37,181 bases of DNA from contig NZ_VIFM01000097.1 of the NCBI RefSeq assembly GCF_006636215.1, positions 1 to 37,181 on the forward strand. The letters are read 5' to 3'. This DNA is from Myxococcus llanfairpwllgwyngyllgogerychwyrndrobwllllantysiliogogogochensis (GTDB lineage: Bacteria > Myxococcota > Myxococcia > Myxococcales > Myxococcaceae). Shown here in pieces: positions 1 to 10,285 of this stretch. The position numbers were made by a program, and so were the translations under genes. The notes below the pieces were generated by a model. The model was not told the DNA's origin. It saw only the letters and a list, made by a program, of their open reading frames with translations, and made no database searches. The number at the start of each line of letters is the position of its first letter. The first letter of the stretch is position 1.

Positions 1-429
1 CACCAGCCCCACCACCCGGCTCTCCGGATGCGCCAGGTGGCGGCTCGCGATGGCGGACGCCGCCCCCGTGCGCAACGCCGTCGCCAGCACCCCGTCCACC
101 ACCGCCCTCAAATGCCCCGTCTCACAGTCATAGACACTGTTCGTCGCGATGATGGTGGGAACCCCATAGCGTCTGGGATTCAACGGATTGTAGCCCACCA
201 CTTTGATTGTAATTGTTTCCCCCTGGCGCATCACTGGCATCCATTCCAGCACGCCTGTCCGAGCATTGCGCAGGGTGAAACCGTCGCGCTGCCGCAGCTC
301 CGTCCGGGACGTGTCGAACGCGCGAAAGGCGCCTTCCACCGCCTCGATGACCTGGTCCATCAGGGCATCGATTCCAACCTCCTGCACGAGCCTGCGCAGG
401 TCCGCCTGGGTGACGAGAAGTGTCTTCAC
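1..429 (-). CDS. Ornithine cyclodeaminase / mu-crystallin family protein, N-terminal part (cut by window edge)
   Basis: The minus strand is open from a GTG at 429 to the window edge (143 codons), preceded by a GGGGAG ribosome-binding sequence. The protein begins MKTLLVTQADLRRLV. Around residues 112-130 it has the stretch VLATALRTGAASAIASRHLA, which matches the RTGAAS motif of the ornithine cyclodeaminase/mu-crystallin family just before the Rossmann NAD(P)-binding domain. Known members are cytosolic NAD(P)-dependent enzymes acting on amino or imino acids: ornithine cyclodeaminase, alanine dehydrogenase, or cyclising enzymes in natural-product pathways. The catalytic and Rossmann parts lie outside the window, so the substrate cannot be told. 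An ATG at a later codon could also serve as start, but the GTG has the better ribosome-binding site. It is divergent from the membrane protein that starts near 573. Confidence 0.72.
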   Translation of the reverse strand, partial: MKTLLVTQADLRRLVQEVGIDALMDQVIEAVEGAFRAFDTSRTELRQRDGFTLRNARTGVLEWMPVMRQGETITIKVVGYNPLNPRRYGVPTIIATNSVYDCETGHLRAVVDGVLATALRTGAASAIASRHLAHPESRVVGLV

Positions 430-572
430 GGGCGCTCCCCTCGGGTGGAGATGCGAGCACTCTGCATCAAGCCGTCGGGCCTGTGAAGACAATCAAAACA
501 ATCCGACACATCATTACCAGACCAGAAGAATTATCATCCCTGATTGCCCATGACCACACTTGCCGACATTGC

Positions 573-1646
573 ATGATTTACAGGCCCTCTGCACAAGCCG
601 TATCATCCGACGCCGTGAGCGCACGGACGGACACCGCGGAGTTGTCGTGGGGTTGGGTTCGCAATCCCCGCTTCGACCTTCTCTTCATCGTGGGAACCGC
701 GGGACTGGGCTGTGTCTTCGCCCTGGCCGCGTTGGCGAAACCCTCGCTATTCCCGCTGCTGCTGACCATCGACGTGTGGCTGCTCGGCTACCACCATGTG
801 GTGTCGACCTTCACGCGGCTGGGCTTCGACGGGGAGAGCCGGCAACAGCACCGTTTCCACATCTGGGTGCTGCCGCTGCTCGTCTTCACGGGGACGTTCA
901 CCGTGTACAAGCTCGCGGGCGTCTGGCCGCTGATGAGCATCTACTTCTACTGGCAGGGGTGGCACTACCTGCGGCAGAGCTACGGCGTCAGCCGCATCCT
1001 GGACCGGGCCTCGCGCAGGCCGCCCTCGGACAATCCGGCCACGGTGTGGATGCTCTACCTCCTTCCCCTGGCGGGCCTGCTCCACCGCTCCGCGCAGGGC
1101 TCCACCACGTTCCTCAAGCTGGACGTGCGAATGCTGCCGGTGCCCCAGGAAGTCGCCTGGGTGGCCGCGGCCAGCGCGCTGGTGGCGGTGGCCGCCTGGG
1201 CCACGTTCCAGGTCCGCGCGCTGCGCTCCGGCACCGGCAGCCCCGTGCAGACGCTCTATCTGGCCACGCACGCGGGCATGTTCACGCTGGGCTACTTCGT
1301 CATCCCCAGCCTGGAGACGGGCTGGCTGGGCCTCAACGTGTGGCACAACGCGCAGTACATCCTCATCGTCTGGCTGTTCCACAACCGCCGCTTCGGGGAC
1401 AAGGTGAGTCAGGCCCACCCGTTCCTCTCCACGCTCAGCCAGAGCCGCCGGATGCTCCACTACCTGGTGGTCTGCGTGGGGATTTCCGCGCTGCTCTACA
1501 CCTTCATCCTCAAGGGACTCGGGTGGATTCCGGCGGCCAGCCTGCTCATCGTCCAGACGCTCAACTTCCACCACTACATCGTCGACAGCCTCATCTGGAA
1601 GGTGAGGCAGCCGGCGGTGCGGCGCAACCTGGGGCTCGCGGCGTGA
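573..1646 (+). CDS. Multi-pass membrane protein of unknown function with a conserved-looking HHYIVDSLIWK end
   Basis: About 357 residues with seven or eight hydrophobic segments spread over the whole length, so it should sit in the inner membrane. Histidines cluster near the membrane segments (GYHHVVSTFTRLG near the N-terminus, LNVWHNAQYILIVWLFHNRR later). The C-terminus has NFHHYIVDSLIWKVR. I recall the HY-x-x-D-x-x-IWK ending from uncharacterised membrane proteins but cannot name the family. His-rich motifs in a polytopic protein can bind metal, as in membrane hydroxylases or desaturases; that is only a possibility here. The start is uncertain. The open frame reaches back to 420, but the first 50 residues have poor composition and overlap the divergent gene's start. 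I chose ATG 573; GTG 615 is the alternative. Neither has a clear ribosome-binding site. Confidence 0.7.
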   Translation: MIYRPSAQAVSSDAVSARTDTAELSWGWVRNPRFDLLFIVGTAGLGCVFALAALAKPSLFPLLLTIDVWLLGYHHVVSTFTRLGFDGESRQQHRFHIWVLPLLVFTGTFTVYKLAGVWPLMSIYFYWQGWHYLRQSYGVSRILDRASRRPPSDNPATVWMLYLLPLAGLLHRSAQGSTTFLKLDVRMLPVPQEVAWVAAASALVAVAAWATFQVRALRSGTGSPVQTLYLATHAGMFTLGYFVIPSLETGWLGLNVWHNAQYILIVWLFHNRRFGDKVSQAHPFLSTLSQSRRMLHYLVVCVGISALLYTFILKGLGWIPAASLLIVQTLNFHHYIVDSLIWKVRQPAVRRNLGLAA

Positions 1647-1652
1647 GCCCCG

Positions 1653-1685
1653 CCGTCACGCGGACCTTCCCCGCCCGTGTGACGG
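1653..1685. terminator. Hairpin between convergent genes (likely bidirectional terminator)
   Basis: Arms 1653-1663 and 1675-1685 (CCGTCACgCGG and CCGtGTGACGG) pair over 11 positions, including one G-T pair, around an 11-base loop. It starts seven bases after the membrane protein's stop codon, in the gap before the 3' end of enolase. There is no T-run, as is common in high-GC genomes. Confidence 0.5.
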
Positions 1686-1694
1686 ACGGCACGA

Positions 1695-1718
1695 CGGCCG
1701 GACGACTCCGCCCGGCCG
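1695..1718. terminator. Second GC hairpin downstream of enolase
   Basis: Arms 1695-1701 (CGGCCGG) and 1712-1718 (CCGGCCG) are perfectly complementary, with a 10-base loop, 13 bases beyond the enolase stop codon on the minus strand. It is probably the terminator for enolase, working with the hairpin at 1653-1685. No T-run is seen. Confidence 0.45.
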
Positions 1719-1730
1719 CCGACGCGCGCC

Positions 1731-3086
<1,356 letters not shown>

Positions 3087-4274
3087 TCACGCGGACAGTC
3101 GGGCCAGGGTGTTCTCCACCCAGCGAAAGCCGATGTGTTCCTGCTCCAGTCGGACGCGCTCGCCCAGCCGCTGATGGCGAAGGTCCTCGTAGAGCGCGGC
3201 CTCCGACTCGGTGAGTCGCGACAGTGTGCCCCGGTGAGGCTTGTCCTCCTCCACCCAGTGCGCCGTGTGCGCCAGCAGCACGTCGCGGTCCATCAGCAGG
3301 GAATGGACGCGGGGATGGTGCGCGCGCAATCGGTCGAGAATGGCGAAGCCATGCGTGTCGATGTCGCCCCAGTAGTACACGCAGGTCGAGGACAGCCAGG
3401 GCAACGCGCCGAGCGGCTCCAGCGCGTATCCCAGGCCGAGGATGACCAGGCTCCGCGGGACACAGGGGAACGCGAGGCCGTTGACGTCATTCTCGGTGAT
3501 GAACACGCGCTCGACGCGAGGCCGCAGCGCCGCCAGCTCGGAGACCGTCACGGTCAGGTCCGACAACAGGCCTTCGAGATAGAGGGCCGGATCCAGGAAG
3601 CGAAAGTGGACGCGGAGTGGCTTCGCGCGCAGGCCGAAACGGGACGCGAAGTCACGCACCGGGAGGCGCTCGCGCACGGACGGCTGCACCTCTTCCTGAA
3701 GGTCCATCAGGAGTCCCTGGTGCTTCTCGATGAACTTGGAGTCCACCCCAGGAAGGTCCACCTGTCGCATGTACCGCCCGGAGTGCGGGTGTGTGAGGAA
3801 CCAGTCCAACGCCACGAGCACCCGCGCCCACGCGTCCTCGCGCTCCAGGAGCACCTGGGGGCGCCGAACCAACCACTCGCGCAGCGACGGGAAGCGAGCA
3901 AGCGTCTGGTTCGCCAGCGCGTCGAAGCGCCGGGCCTCGCTCGATTTGCGCAACAACACGAGCGCGCTCTCCCGGGTGGGGACGATGACGCACCGGGGCA
4001 CCCGGTTCGCTCCGAGCTGGCGGTGGCGCACTTCCGTCCACTCCACGTGCAAACCCGAGCCGCCCTGGGACTCGCCTTCCCACTCACGGACCCACTGGCG
4101 GGCCTCGTCGAACCGGGCCGCCAGCTCCGCCCCCTCTGGCCGGCGCAGGCGCAGGGTCAACGGAAAGAGCGCCTCGCCGGAGAGCGGGGCCGAGAGGATG
4201 CGGCCCGAGTCCCAGACGCGCCGGACCTGCTCCCGCACGTTCGCCGGAGTGGTCCATGCAAGCGCCCGGCTCAT
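3087..4274 (-). CDS. jetD: Wadjet subunit JetD (topoisomerase VI-like nuclease, DUF3322/DUF2220)
   Basis: JetD is the DNA-cleaving subunit of Wadjet; in the family it resembles the Toprim-bearing subunit of topoisomerase VI/Spo11. From ATG 4274 the protein has 395 residues, the expected size. The Toprim motifs are visible in the C-terminal half: ERVFITENDVNGLAFP with the metal-binding Glu at about 261, and VYYWGDIDTHGFAILD with Asp304 and Asp306. The N-terminal part (about 1-190) fits DUF3322. I chose this start because ATG 4274 overlaps the jetC stop in an ATGA, as at the other junctions of this operon. The longer open frame adds a low-complexity shadow of jetC. All recognisable catalytic acidic residues are kept, so it looks active. 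It is the last gene of the operon. Confidence 0.93.
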   Translation of the reverse strand: MSRALAWTTPANVREQVRRVWDSGRILSAPLSGEALFPLTLRLRRPEGAELAARFDEARQWVREWEGESQGGSGLHVEWTEVRHRQLGANRVPRCVIVPTRESALVLLRKSSEARRFDALANQTLARFPSLREWLVRRPQVLLEREDAWARVLVALDWFLTHPHSGRYMRQVDLPGVDSKFIEKHQGLLMDLQEEVQPSVRERLPVRDFASRFGLRAKPLRVHFRFLDPALYLEGLLSDLTVTVSELAALRPRVERVFITENDVNGLAFPCVPRSLVILGLGYALEPLGALPWLSSTCVYYWGDIDTHGFAILDRLRAHHPRVHSLLMDRDVLLAHTAHWVEEDKPHRGTLSRLTESEAALYEDLRHQRLGERVRLEQEHIGFRWVENTLARLSA

Positions 4275-7200
4275 GCGCTCCGGGCCTCTCGCTCGGCGTG
4301 GTACTGCTCGATGGTGAGGTTGCGAACCCGGGAGCGGCGGCCCTCCTCGTTGTGGACGTAACCCACGCTGGCCACGTACGGCTCGATGACGCGAATCTTC
4401 TGCAGCGGCGTCACGATGAGCAGTTGCAGGTCCAGGCGGCGGAACAGCTCCAGGCCATACGCCGCCGACTCGTCGGAGCCGCGCCCGAAGGCCTCGTCGA
4501 TGACCACGAAGCGGAACGAGCGCGAGCGCGTCTCGCCCCACTGCAGGCCGAACTGGTAGGCCAGGCTCGCGGCCAGCACCGTGTACGCGAGCTTCTCCTT
4601 CTGTCCGCCCGACTTGCCGCCCGAGTCCGCGTAGTGCTCGTGCTCCTGGTCATCCGCGCGCCAGCGCTCCGAGGCGGAGAAGCTGAACCAGTTGCGCACG
4701 TCCGTCACCCGCTGCGTCCACTTCGCGTCCGCGTCGGCCTCGCCCACCCGCCCCCGGAAGCGCTCGATGATGCGCTTCACCTCCAGGAACTTCTGCTCGG
4801 AGTACGCGTCATCCTCCGAGCCCGTGAGCGTGCCCTCCGTGCAGGCGCGCAGGTCCTGCTGGAACTCGCGGATGTCGGCGTCCACCGTCGGCACCAGCTC
4901 CAGGACGATGTAGCGGTCCGGGTTGTAGTCGATGGCCCGCAACGAGCGGTTGATGGTGTCCACCCGCTCGCGGATGCCGTGGCGCTCCCGGTGGAGCTGC
5001 GCCTGGAAGTTGGCCACCTCGCGGATGGTGTTCTCGTTCAAGAGGCTCTTGAAGCGCGCCTCGAAGCGCGGCAGGTCGTCCGCGCGCAGCGAGCCGAGCA
5101 GCGCCACGTACTCCGCCGCGGCCTCCAGGCTCGCCGCCAGCTCCTGGGTCTCCAGCGGAAACTCGGTGCGATACGCCTGCATCGCGGCGAGGAGGGCATC
5201 CCGCACCCGCTCCTGCTTGCGCGCCTCGCTGTCGATGCGCGTCTGGAGCCGCTCGCGCACCTGCCGCTCCCGCTCGTCGCACGCGTCCGCTTCGAGCGCC
5301 GCGCCCCCCTGCCCCTCCGCGCAGAGCGTGGCCACGCGCGGGTAGCAGGCCCGGATGGACTCTGACGTTTCCCCCATCGTTCGCTGGCACGCCGTCAGCG
5401 TCCGCCGCGTCGCGTCCTCCTTCTCCTCCAGGCGTCCCTGGCGCTTCTCCACGGCCTTCAAGGCCTGCTCGGTCGCCGCCAGCTCCTTCTCGACGGCGTC
5501 GAGCTCCCGCTCGAAGCCCCTGAGCACATCGGACTCGCCCTCCAGGGCCTTGAGTCGCTCCTCCCTCCGCTGGATGTCGCTGGCGACCAGACGCCAGTCG
5601 AGCTCCCGGAAGGTGTCGAAGACGGCGAGCTGGCCCAGTTGCTCGCCCTGGGTCTGCAGCCGCGCGTGGCGCTGTTCGAGCGCCTCCCACCGCGCGGTGG
5701 CCGCCTGGATTCTCGCTTCCAAGGCGCGGGACTCCGACTCCAGCGCCTGACGCTTGGTGTCGTTCGTCCAGCCCAGCACCCACTGCGAGCGGTCGTCGAT
5801 GCGGCGCCGGTCGTCCTTCAAGTGCCGCTCCCCGCCCGACTTCACCTGTCCCGAACGAGAGAGCGCCTGACGTGAGCGAACGAACTGCTCCGTCGTGTCG
5901 CAGCAGGTGTAGTCGAACTGCCGGGCGAGCTGCCCCTCCAACCACGGCGCCATGCTGGAGCCCGGCTTGAGGGCGAGCTTGTGCGGAAGGGACTCGGGCC
6001 GTGACGGTGGCACCCGCGTCAGGCCCTCTTCCCGGACGCGGTAGTAGACGAGCCGCTCGTTCAGATGGGTGCGGTCCACCCACTGACTGACCCGCGCGTA
6101 GTCGGAGTCGGGCACCAGCAGGGACACGCCCAGCGAGTACAGCACGCGCTCGATGGCGCCCGTCCAGTCGCGCGCCTCGTCGCGGATTCGCAGCAGCTCT
6201 CCGGCGAACGGGAGCACGTCCTCGGACAGCTGGAGGTCCGCGCACAGCCGGGCCCGGAGGTGGAGGAAGCGCGCCGGGATGTTGGAGCGCTGACGACGCA
6301 GCGCCTCCAGCTCCACGGCCACGGCCACGTGCGCCTTCTTCATGTCACGCAGGTCCATGACGACCTCCGTGCGGGTGTTCTGCACCTCCGCCAGCTCGCT
6401 CGCGGTCGCCTCGCGCTGGAGCTGGACCGAGCGTGCATTGGAGAGGAAGACCTCCAGCTCCGTCGCGGCTGGCAGGCCCACGGCCTGGGCCATCCGCGAG
6501 TAGCGGTCCGCCTTCCGCAGGCGCTCGTCCCGCTCATGTCTGCGCTGCACCAGCTCCGCCTTCTCCGTCTCCAGGCGGTCTCCCCCGTTGGCGGAGATGG
6601 ACTGACGCAGCCTGTCCCGGTCCGCCCCGTGCCGCTCGCGCTGCTCCCGCACCTGCTCCGCCTGGAGGCGCACCTGCTCACGCTCCGCCTCCAGGCTGGC
6701 CAGGCGCGCCTCGAACAGTCGCGCCTTCTGCTCGGAGAACCAGGGCCGCAGGGCGTCGCGGCAGCTTCGCAGCGCGTCGAGCTCCGTGGACAGGGCGGTG
6801 AAGCGCTCATGGTCCGCCACCAGCGGCTCCAGTCGGCTCACCTGCCGCTTCGCCTTGAGGACCGCTTCGTGCGCGCGGTGGAGGTCATCGAAGTGGCCCA
6901 TGAGCGCCGCGAGCCGCGTCTCCACGTCGAAGGGAGGCAGCATGTGCTGGCGCACGAAGTCCGTCAGGTTGCCCACGGACTTCATCGACACCGTCTGGAG
7001 GAACAGGTCCAACGCCTGCTCGTTCTCCAGCCCGAAGCGTCGCCGGAAGGCCGCCTGATACGGTGGGAACGTCTCATGGACTTCGCGCGAGAGGTCCTTG
7101 AGGCGCTTCTTCAGCGCGTTCAGGTCCGAGCCGCAGCGTGAGAAGTGCTCGGTGATGGAGAGCTTCCCATCCGCGACCACGTACAGCCGCGCGGGCTGGC

Positions 7201-7654
7201 CCTCCGGCTCGCGCATCCACATGACCTGGGCGAGCGTGACGTCCTGGCCATAACCCTCGTTGTGGAAGTGGGCGAGCAGCACCGAGTACGTCGGCGCGTC
7301 ACGGAGGAAGACGGGCCTGGCGCCCTGCCCTCCCTCACCGCGCTCGGACTTGTACTGGCCTCGCACATAGGAGCGCAGTGAGCGCTCCCGGGCCTCCGCG
7401 CCCGCCGCCTTGTTGTAGGCGAGCTTCTGGGGCGGCACGAACAGCGTCACCAGGCCGTCCACCAGCGTCGACTTGCCCGAGCCGATATCCCCGGTGAGCA
7501 GCCCGCTCTCGCCCTGGAGCTCCAGGTGCCACACGCGGTCGTGGAAGGTGCCCCAGTTGTAGACCTCGAACCGGCGCAGTCGAAATCCCGCGCGCTCGTT
7601 GGGCGCGCCGACATCCAACAGGTCCGCCTGCGTGAGAGGACGTACCGTGCTCAT
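4271..7654 (-). CDS. jetC: Wadjet subunit JetC (SMC/MukB-like ATPase)
   Basis: JetC is the SMC-type ATPase of Wadjet, which extrudes DNA loops and so tells small circular plasmids from the chromosome. The protein has 1,127 residues from ATG 7654. The N-terminal head has Walker A GDIGSGKST at about 55-63. A long Glu/Arg/Gln-rich coiled-coil section runs from roughly 280 to 980. The C-terminal head has the ABC signature region SGGKSGGQKEK at about 1011-1021 and Walker B FRFVVIDEAF with the Asp-Glu pair near 1053-1054. ATG 7654 overlaps the jetB stop in an ATGA; an upstream in-frame start would add 25 residues overlapping jetB and is unlikely. The split head, very long coiled coil and fixed neighbours separate it from SbcC, RecN or ordinary SMC. 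Confidence 0.95.
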   Translation of the reverse strand: MSTVRPLTQADLLDVGAPNERAGFRLRRFEVYNWGTFHDRVWHLELQGESGLLTGDIGSGKSTLVDGLVTLFVPPQKLAYNKAAGAEARERSLRSYVRGQYKSERGEGGQGARPVFLRDAPTYSVLLAHFHNEGYGQDVTLAQVMWMREPEGQPARLYVVADGKLSITEHFSRCGSDLNALKKRLKDLSREVHETFPPYQAAFRRRFGLENEQALDLFLQTVSMKSVGNLTDFVRQHMLPPFDVETRLAALMGHFDDLHRAHEAVLKAKRQVSRLEPLVADHERFTALSTELDALRSCRDALRPWFSEQKARLFEARLASLEAEREQVRLQAEQVREQRERHGADRDRLRQSISANGGDRLETEKAELVQRRHERDERLRKADRYSRMAQAVGLPAATELEVFLSNARSVQLQREATASELAEVQNTRTEVVMDLRDMKKAHVAVAVELEALRRQRSNIPARFLHLRARLCADLQLSEDVLPFAGELLRIRDEARDWTGAIERVLYSLGVSLLVPDSDYARVSQWVDRTHLNERLVYYRVREEGLTRVPPSRPESLPHKLALKPGSSMAPWLEGQLARQFDYTCCDTTEQFVRSRQALSRSGQVKSGGERHLKDDRRRIDDRSQWVLGWTNDTKRQALESESRALEARIQAATARWEALEQRHARLQTQGEQLGQLAVFDTFRELDWRLVASDIQRREERLKALEGESDVLRGFERELDAVEKELAATEQALKAVEKRQGRLEEKEDATRRTLTACQRTMGETSESIRACYPRVATLCAEGQGGAALEADACDERERQVRERLQTRIDSEARKQERVRDALLAAMQAYRTEFPLETQELAASLEAAAEYVALLGSLRADDLPRFEARFKSLLNENTIREVANFQAQLHRERHGIRERVDTINRSLRAIDYNPDRYIVLELVPTVDADIREFQQDLRACTEGTLTGSEDDAYSEQKFLEVKRIIERFRGRVGEADADAKWTQRVTDVRNWFSFSASERWRADDQEHEHYADSGGKSGGQKEKLAYTVLAASLAYQFGLQWGETRSRSFRFVVIDEAFGRGSDESAAYGLELFRRLDLQLLIVTPLQKIRVIEPYVASVGYVHNEEGRRSRVRNLTIEQYHAEREARSA

Positions 7655-8265
7655 TCCACACCTCCAGGTTGTTTCTCGACGAGCTGGTCGCGGTAGGCCG
7701 CGAGCCGCTGCTCGAAGTCCTCCAGCCACTGCGCATCGACGAATGCCTTCAGGATGCGGCGGACCTCGAAGGTGTCCTCCTCCCCCAGCCTTCGGAGGAA
7801 CCCCATCTCCAGCGCCCGCTCAATGTCCTGATTCACGCGCTCCACCCACCGGACCTCGTTGGTGCCATCCGGGAGGAACAGCCTCACCAGCTCTTGCAGC
7901 TCATGGCGCCGGAGCACCAACCGCCCACCCCCCGCCGCGGCGTCCGCATCCGCGAGCTTCTTGCGCAGCAGCGCGAGCAACAGGCTCAGGCCATACCCCA
8001 GCTGCCTGCGCGCGATGAGCCGAGGCAGCTCGGATGCGCCCTCCCCCTCCGAGCGCTGTCGCAAGAACGCGTGGCCCTCCGACTCGTCGAGCATCAACCG
8101 CATGCCCAGCACGGACACCTGGTCCCGCACGCGGGCCTGCAGTTGGAGCAGGGACTGCCACAGCGCGGAGTTGTCCTCGCGGTAGACAACACCTTTCAAG
8201 AGGGAGACCACGACGAGTGACAGGGCATCGGGACCTTCAGAGGGACGCGGAGCGGGGGTCGTCAT
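7651..8265 (-). CDS. jetB: Wadjet subunit JetB (MukE/KITE-like, DUF4194)
   Basis: JetB is the small winged-helix (KITE/MukE-like) partner that binds the kleisin JetA in the Wadjet complex. The protein has 204 residues, normal for DUF4194. Features that fit are the start ALSLVVVSLLKGVVYREDN, a central LLALLRKKLADADA segment, then RRHELQELVRLFLPDG and an EMGFLRRLGEEDTFEVRRIL stretch like a wing-type DNA- or partner-binding fold. The assignment rests as much on position as on sequence, because it lies between unmistakable jetA and jetC genes. Both ends overlap the neighbours by four bases (ATGA at 8262-8265 and at 7651-7654), so translation of the four subunits is probably coupled. Confidence 0.9.
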   Translation of the reverse strand: MTTPAPRPSEGPDALSLVVVSLLKGVVYREDNSALWQSLLQLQARVRDQVSVLGMRLMLDESEGHAFLRQRSEGEGASELPRLIARRQLGYGLSLLLALLRKKLADADAAAGGGRLVLRRHELQELVRLFLPDGTNEVRWVERVNQDIERALEMGFLRRLGEEDTFEVRRILKAFVDAQWLEDFEQRLAAYRDQLVEKQPGGVE

Positions 8266-9698
8266 CGGAGGAAGAGCACCAGGGGAAGGGTGGCGCGGCG
8301 CGGGTGGCCGCTCGCGTCGGTCCAGAAGAGTTCTTGCGTACGGGCCTCATCGACCGAGGAGCGCCTGTCCTCGGAGGCAAGGCTCAGGTAGACGACCAGC
8401 TCCGCGAGGCCGTGTTGCAAGGGGTGCTCCCGCACCAGCTCCGCCAGGGAGATCTGCTCGCGTGACTGGAGGGCCTCGCGGACGTGCGTCTTCAACCGCG
8501 CCTTGTCGATGAACGCGAGGTTGAAGAGGGCCTCGGAGGGCACGTCCTCGGTCGCCTCCAGCACCTCCTCGTCCGCCATCCGGGTGCGCGCGGGCGGTGA
8601 GTACATGGGACGCTCCAGCGGAAGCTCGAGCGTGGGTGCCAGCTCGTCGAGCGACATGAGGGGCACGGTGGGAGGACGCGTGCGCACGGCGAGGGCGTGT
8701 TTCTCAATGCCGCGCAGCACCTGGAGGATGCGGCGGTTCTCCAACCAGACGCGGTCATCCAGGAAGCGGCGGAGCTGACCGGACAGCCTCGCCACGGTGC
8801 GCTGGGTGTGCTCGCCCGCCTCCAGCCAGTCGAAGTGGATTCGCGGCAGGCGCGAGTCCGGCTGGAGCGACTGAATCGCGGGGTGCGCCAGGACGCGCTC
8901 CAGGTTCCGGGTGAGCGCCTCTTTGCGCTCGGGGGACATGAGGAAGTCCCAGAAGGCTCGGAAGCTTCGCCCCTGGTCGGAGCCATTGATGGCGTCTCGT
9001 TCGCCCAGCACCGTCTCCAGGAGGTCGCCGCGCGTTCCCTCCCACGTCGCGATGCGCTCACGCACGCGCCGGTCCAGCGCATGGAAGCCGTCTTCCAGCG
9101 CGCGGAAGTCGGACAGCAGCCCGCGCGCGGTGTCGGACATCTGCTGGAAGCGGTCCTTGAGAGCGGACTCATCCATCAGGTCCAGGTGGCCGGCGCGTAC
9201 GCGGGTGATCTCCGCCTCCACTTCGGCCTTGCGGCGCTCCAGCTCCACGAGCCGGGCCTCGGGGTCGGGCTCGGTGCCCTCGGTCATCTCCTGGAGGAGA
9301 TGGAAGACGGTGAGCAATCGGGACTCGGTGCCCACGAAGGGTTGCTCGGTGAGCTGGCTCAACCAGCGGATGGCGCGCTCCGCTGCGGGCGTCAGGTCGA
9401 AGTGCGGTTCATCCGTGTCGGGCGGATAGAACTTGCGCAGCCAGCCCGCGCTGTCGGCAGCCCACTCGTCGAGATACGCGCCAGCACTTCGAGGAAACGC
9501 GGCCTCCCCGCGCCGCTCCCGGAGGGCGTGCAGATGGTCTTCGAGGCGCAGCACCAGTTCCCGTTGGGGTGTGGCGCGGGCGTTGGATTCGACGAAGACG
9601 CGGTGGAGGAAGCTGACGATGAGGGAGGCGTGGTCCGCGACGAGCAGCCGCCATGCGGGATGCTTCAGTCGCAGGGTTTCGAGCGTCGCGAAGTCCAT
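8262..9698 (-). CDS. jetA: Wadjet subunit JetA (MukF-like kleisin, DUF3375)
   Basis: JetA is the kleisin-like subunit that bridges the JetC heads. The protein has 478 residues, the usual DUF3375 length. It opens MDFATLETLRLKHPAWRLL, typical of the family, where a leader of the form L-x-x-L-x-x-x-HPAWRLL is followed by an FLHRVF helix. Further segments are the helical LTEQPFVGTESRLLTVFHLL region near 135-155 and a Glu/Arg-rich stretch near 165-215. It is the first gene of the operon. Start ATG 9698 has a modest AAGGGTG ribosome-binding sequence upstream. I see no convincing sigma-70 promoter in the next 130 bp; that space is occupied by a decayed acyltransferase gene. Confidence 0.93.
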   Translation of the reverse strand: MDFATLETLRLKHPAWRLLVADHASLIVSFLHRVFVESNARATPQRELVLRLEDHLHALRERRGEAAFPRSAGAYLDEWAADSAGWLRKFYPPDTDEPHFDLTPAAERAIRWLSQLTEQPFVGTESRLLTVFHLLQEMTEGTEPDPEARLVELERRKAEVEAEITRVRAGHLDLMDESALKDRFQQMSDTARGLLSDFRALEDGFHALDRRVRERIATWEGTRGDLLETVLGERDAINGSDQGRSFRAFWDFLMSPERKEALTRNLERVLAHPAIQSLQPDSRLPRIHFDWLEAGEHTQRTVARLSGQLRRFLDDRVWLENRRILQVLRGIEKHALAVRTRPPTVPLMSLDELAPTLELPLERPMYSPPARTRMADEEVLEATEDVPSEALFNLAFIDKARLKTHVREALQSREQISLAELVREHPLQHGLAELVVYLSLASEDRRSSVDEARTQELFWTDASGHPRRATLPLVLFLR

Positions 9699-9832
9699 GA
9701 AGTATCACCCTTACACCGCGCCTCTGACATGCCCGGGTGACCCCACGGGGCGGTTGTGTTGATGAAGATGGGTGTCGTGCCTGGTTGGTTGCCCACCCGC
9801 GAGGGACCTCGCCCAGCACGGGCCCCCATGGC

Positions 9833-10065
9833 CCGATCCACCCGGACGTTGGGCAACAGCAGGCGAGAGGTGGCCACCGGCTCCGCGCCCGCGTGGGCGA
9901 CCAGGCACACGGAGGTCTCCAGCATGTCGAAGCGGCTCACCGCAACAGGAGCGACGCGCCAGACCGCGAGGACGGCGCTCCTTCTTCAAAGACAGTCCAA
10001 CGGGTCAGCAGCGCGTCAACCAGCTCCCACCGGGTGGTCGCGACTCGACAGGTCAGTGACAACAT
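9833..10065 (-). pseudogene. Remnant of a GNAT-type acyltransferase (frameshifted and 3'-truncated)
   Basis: Start ATG 10065 has a good ribosome-binding sequence (GAGAGG, 4-5 bases away). The first 28 or so codons read MLSLTCRVATTRWELVDALL then TRWTVFEEG, the usual N-terminus of a GNAT-like acyltransferase ('R-W-x-V-F-x-E-E'). That frame then runs to a stop at 9937-9939. The family continuation appears in another frame from about 9950: SRFDMLETSVCLVAHAG followed by AEPVATSRLLLPN. This is the FD-x-L-x-T-x-x-x-x-L-V-A and E-P-V-A-T-x-R-L-L pattern. Homology fades near 9833, before the acetyl-CoA-binding core, so at least one frameshift and a large 3' deletion have occurred. Same strand as the Wadjet operon. 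Confidence 0.6.
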
Positions 10066-10285
10066 GGGACCTCTCACGACGTATGGGTCCAGGCACGGCG
10101 TGGCCGGCCCACTTCCCATTCGTCGCGAAGCGCCAAAGCGCGGCGAGGCCGCCACCGCCCTGTCCTCCTGGGCAACCCGGCGGGAAGTAAAGAGCTGCGC
10201 CGTGCTGGGTCTTCGGGTGAAATGACGTCATCCGCTCGACATCCGCCAAGGAACTCGGCGCAATGCAGGGACTGGAGTCTCCAAG

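Noticed and set aside
650-670. A GGGTTCG-like stretch resembling a tRNA T-arm
   Set aside because: It lies inside the coding sequence of the membrane protein and no acceptor or anticodon arm can be drawn around it.
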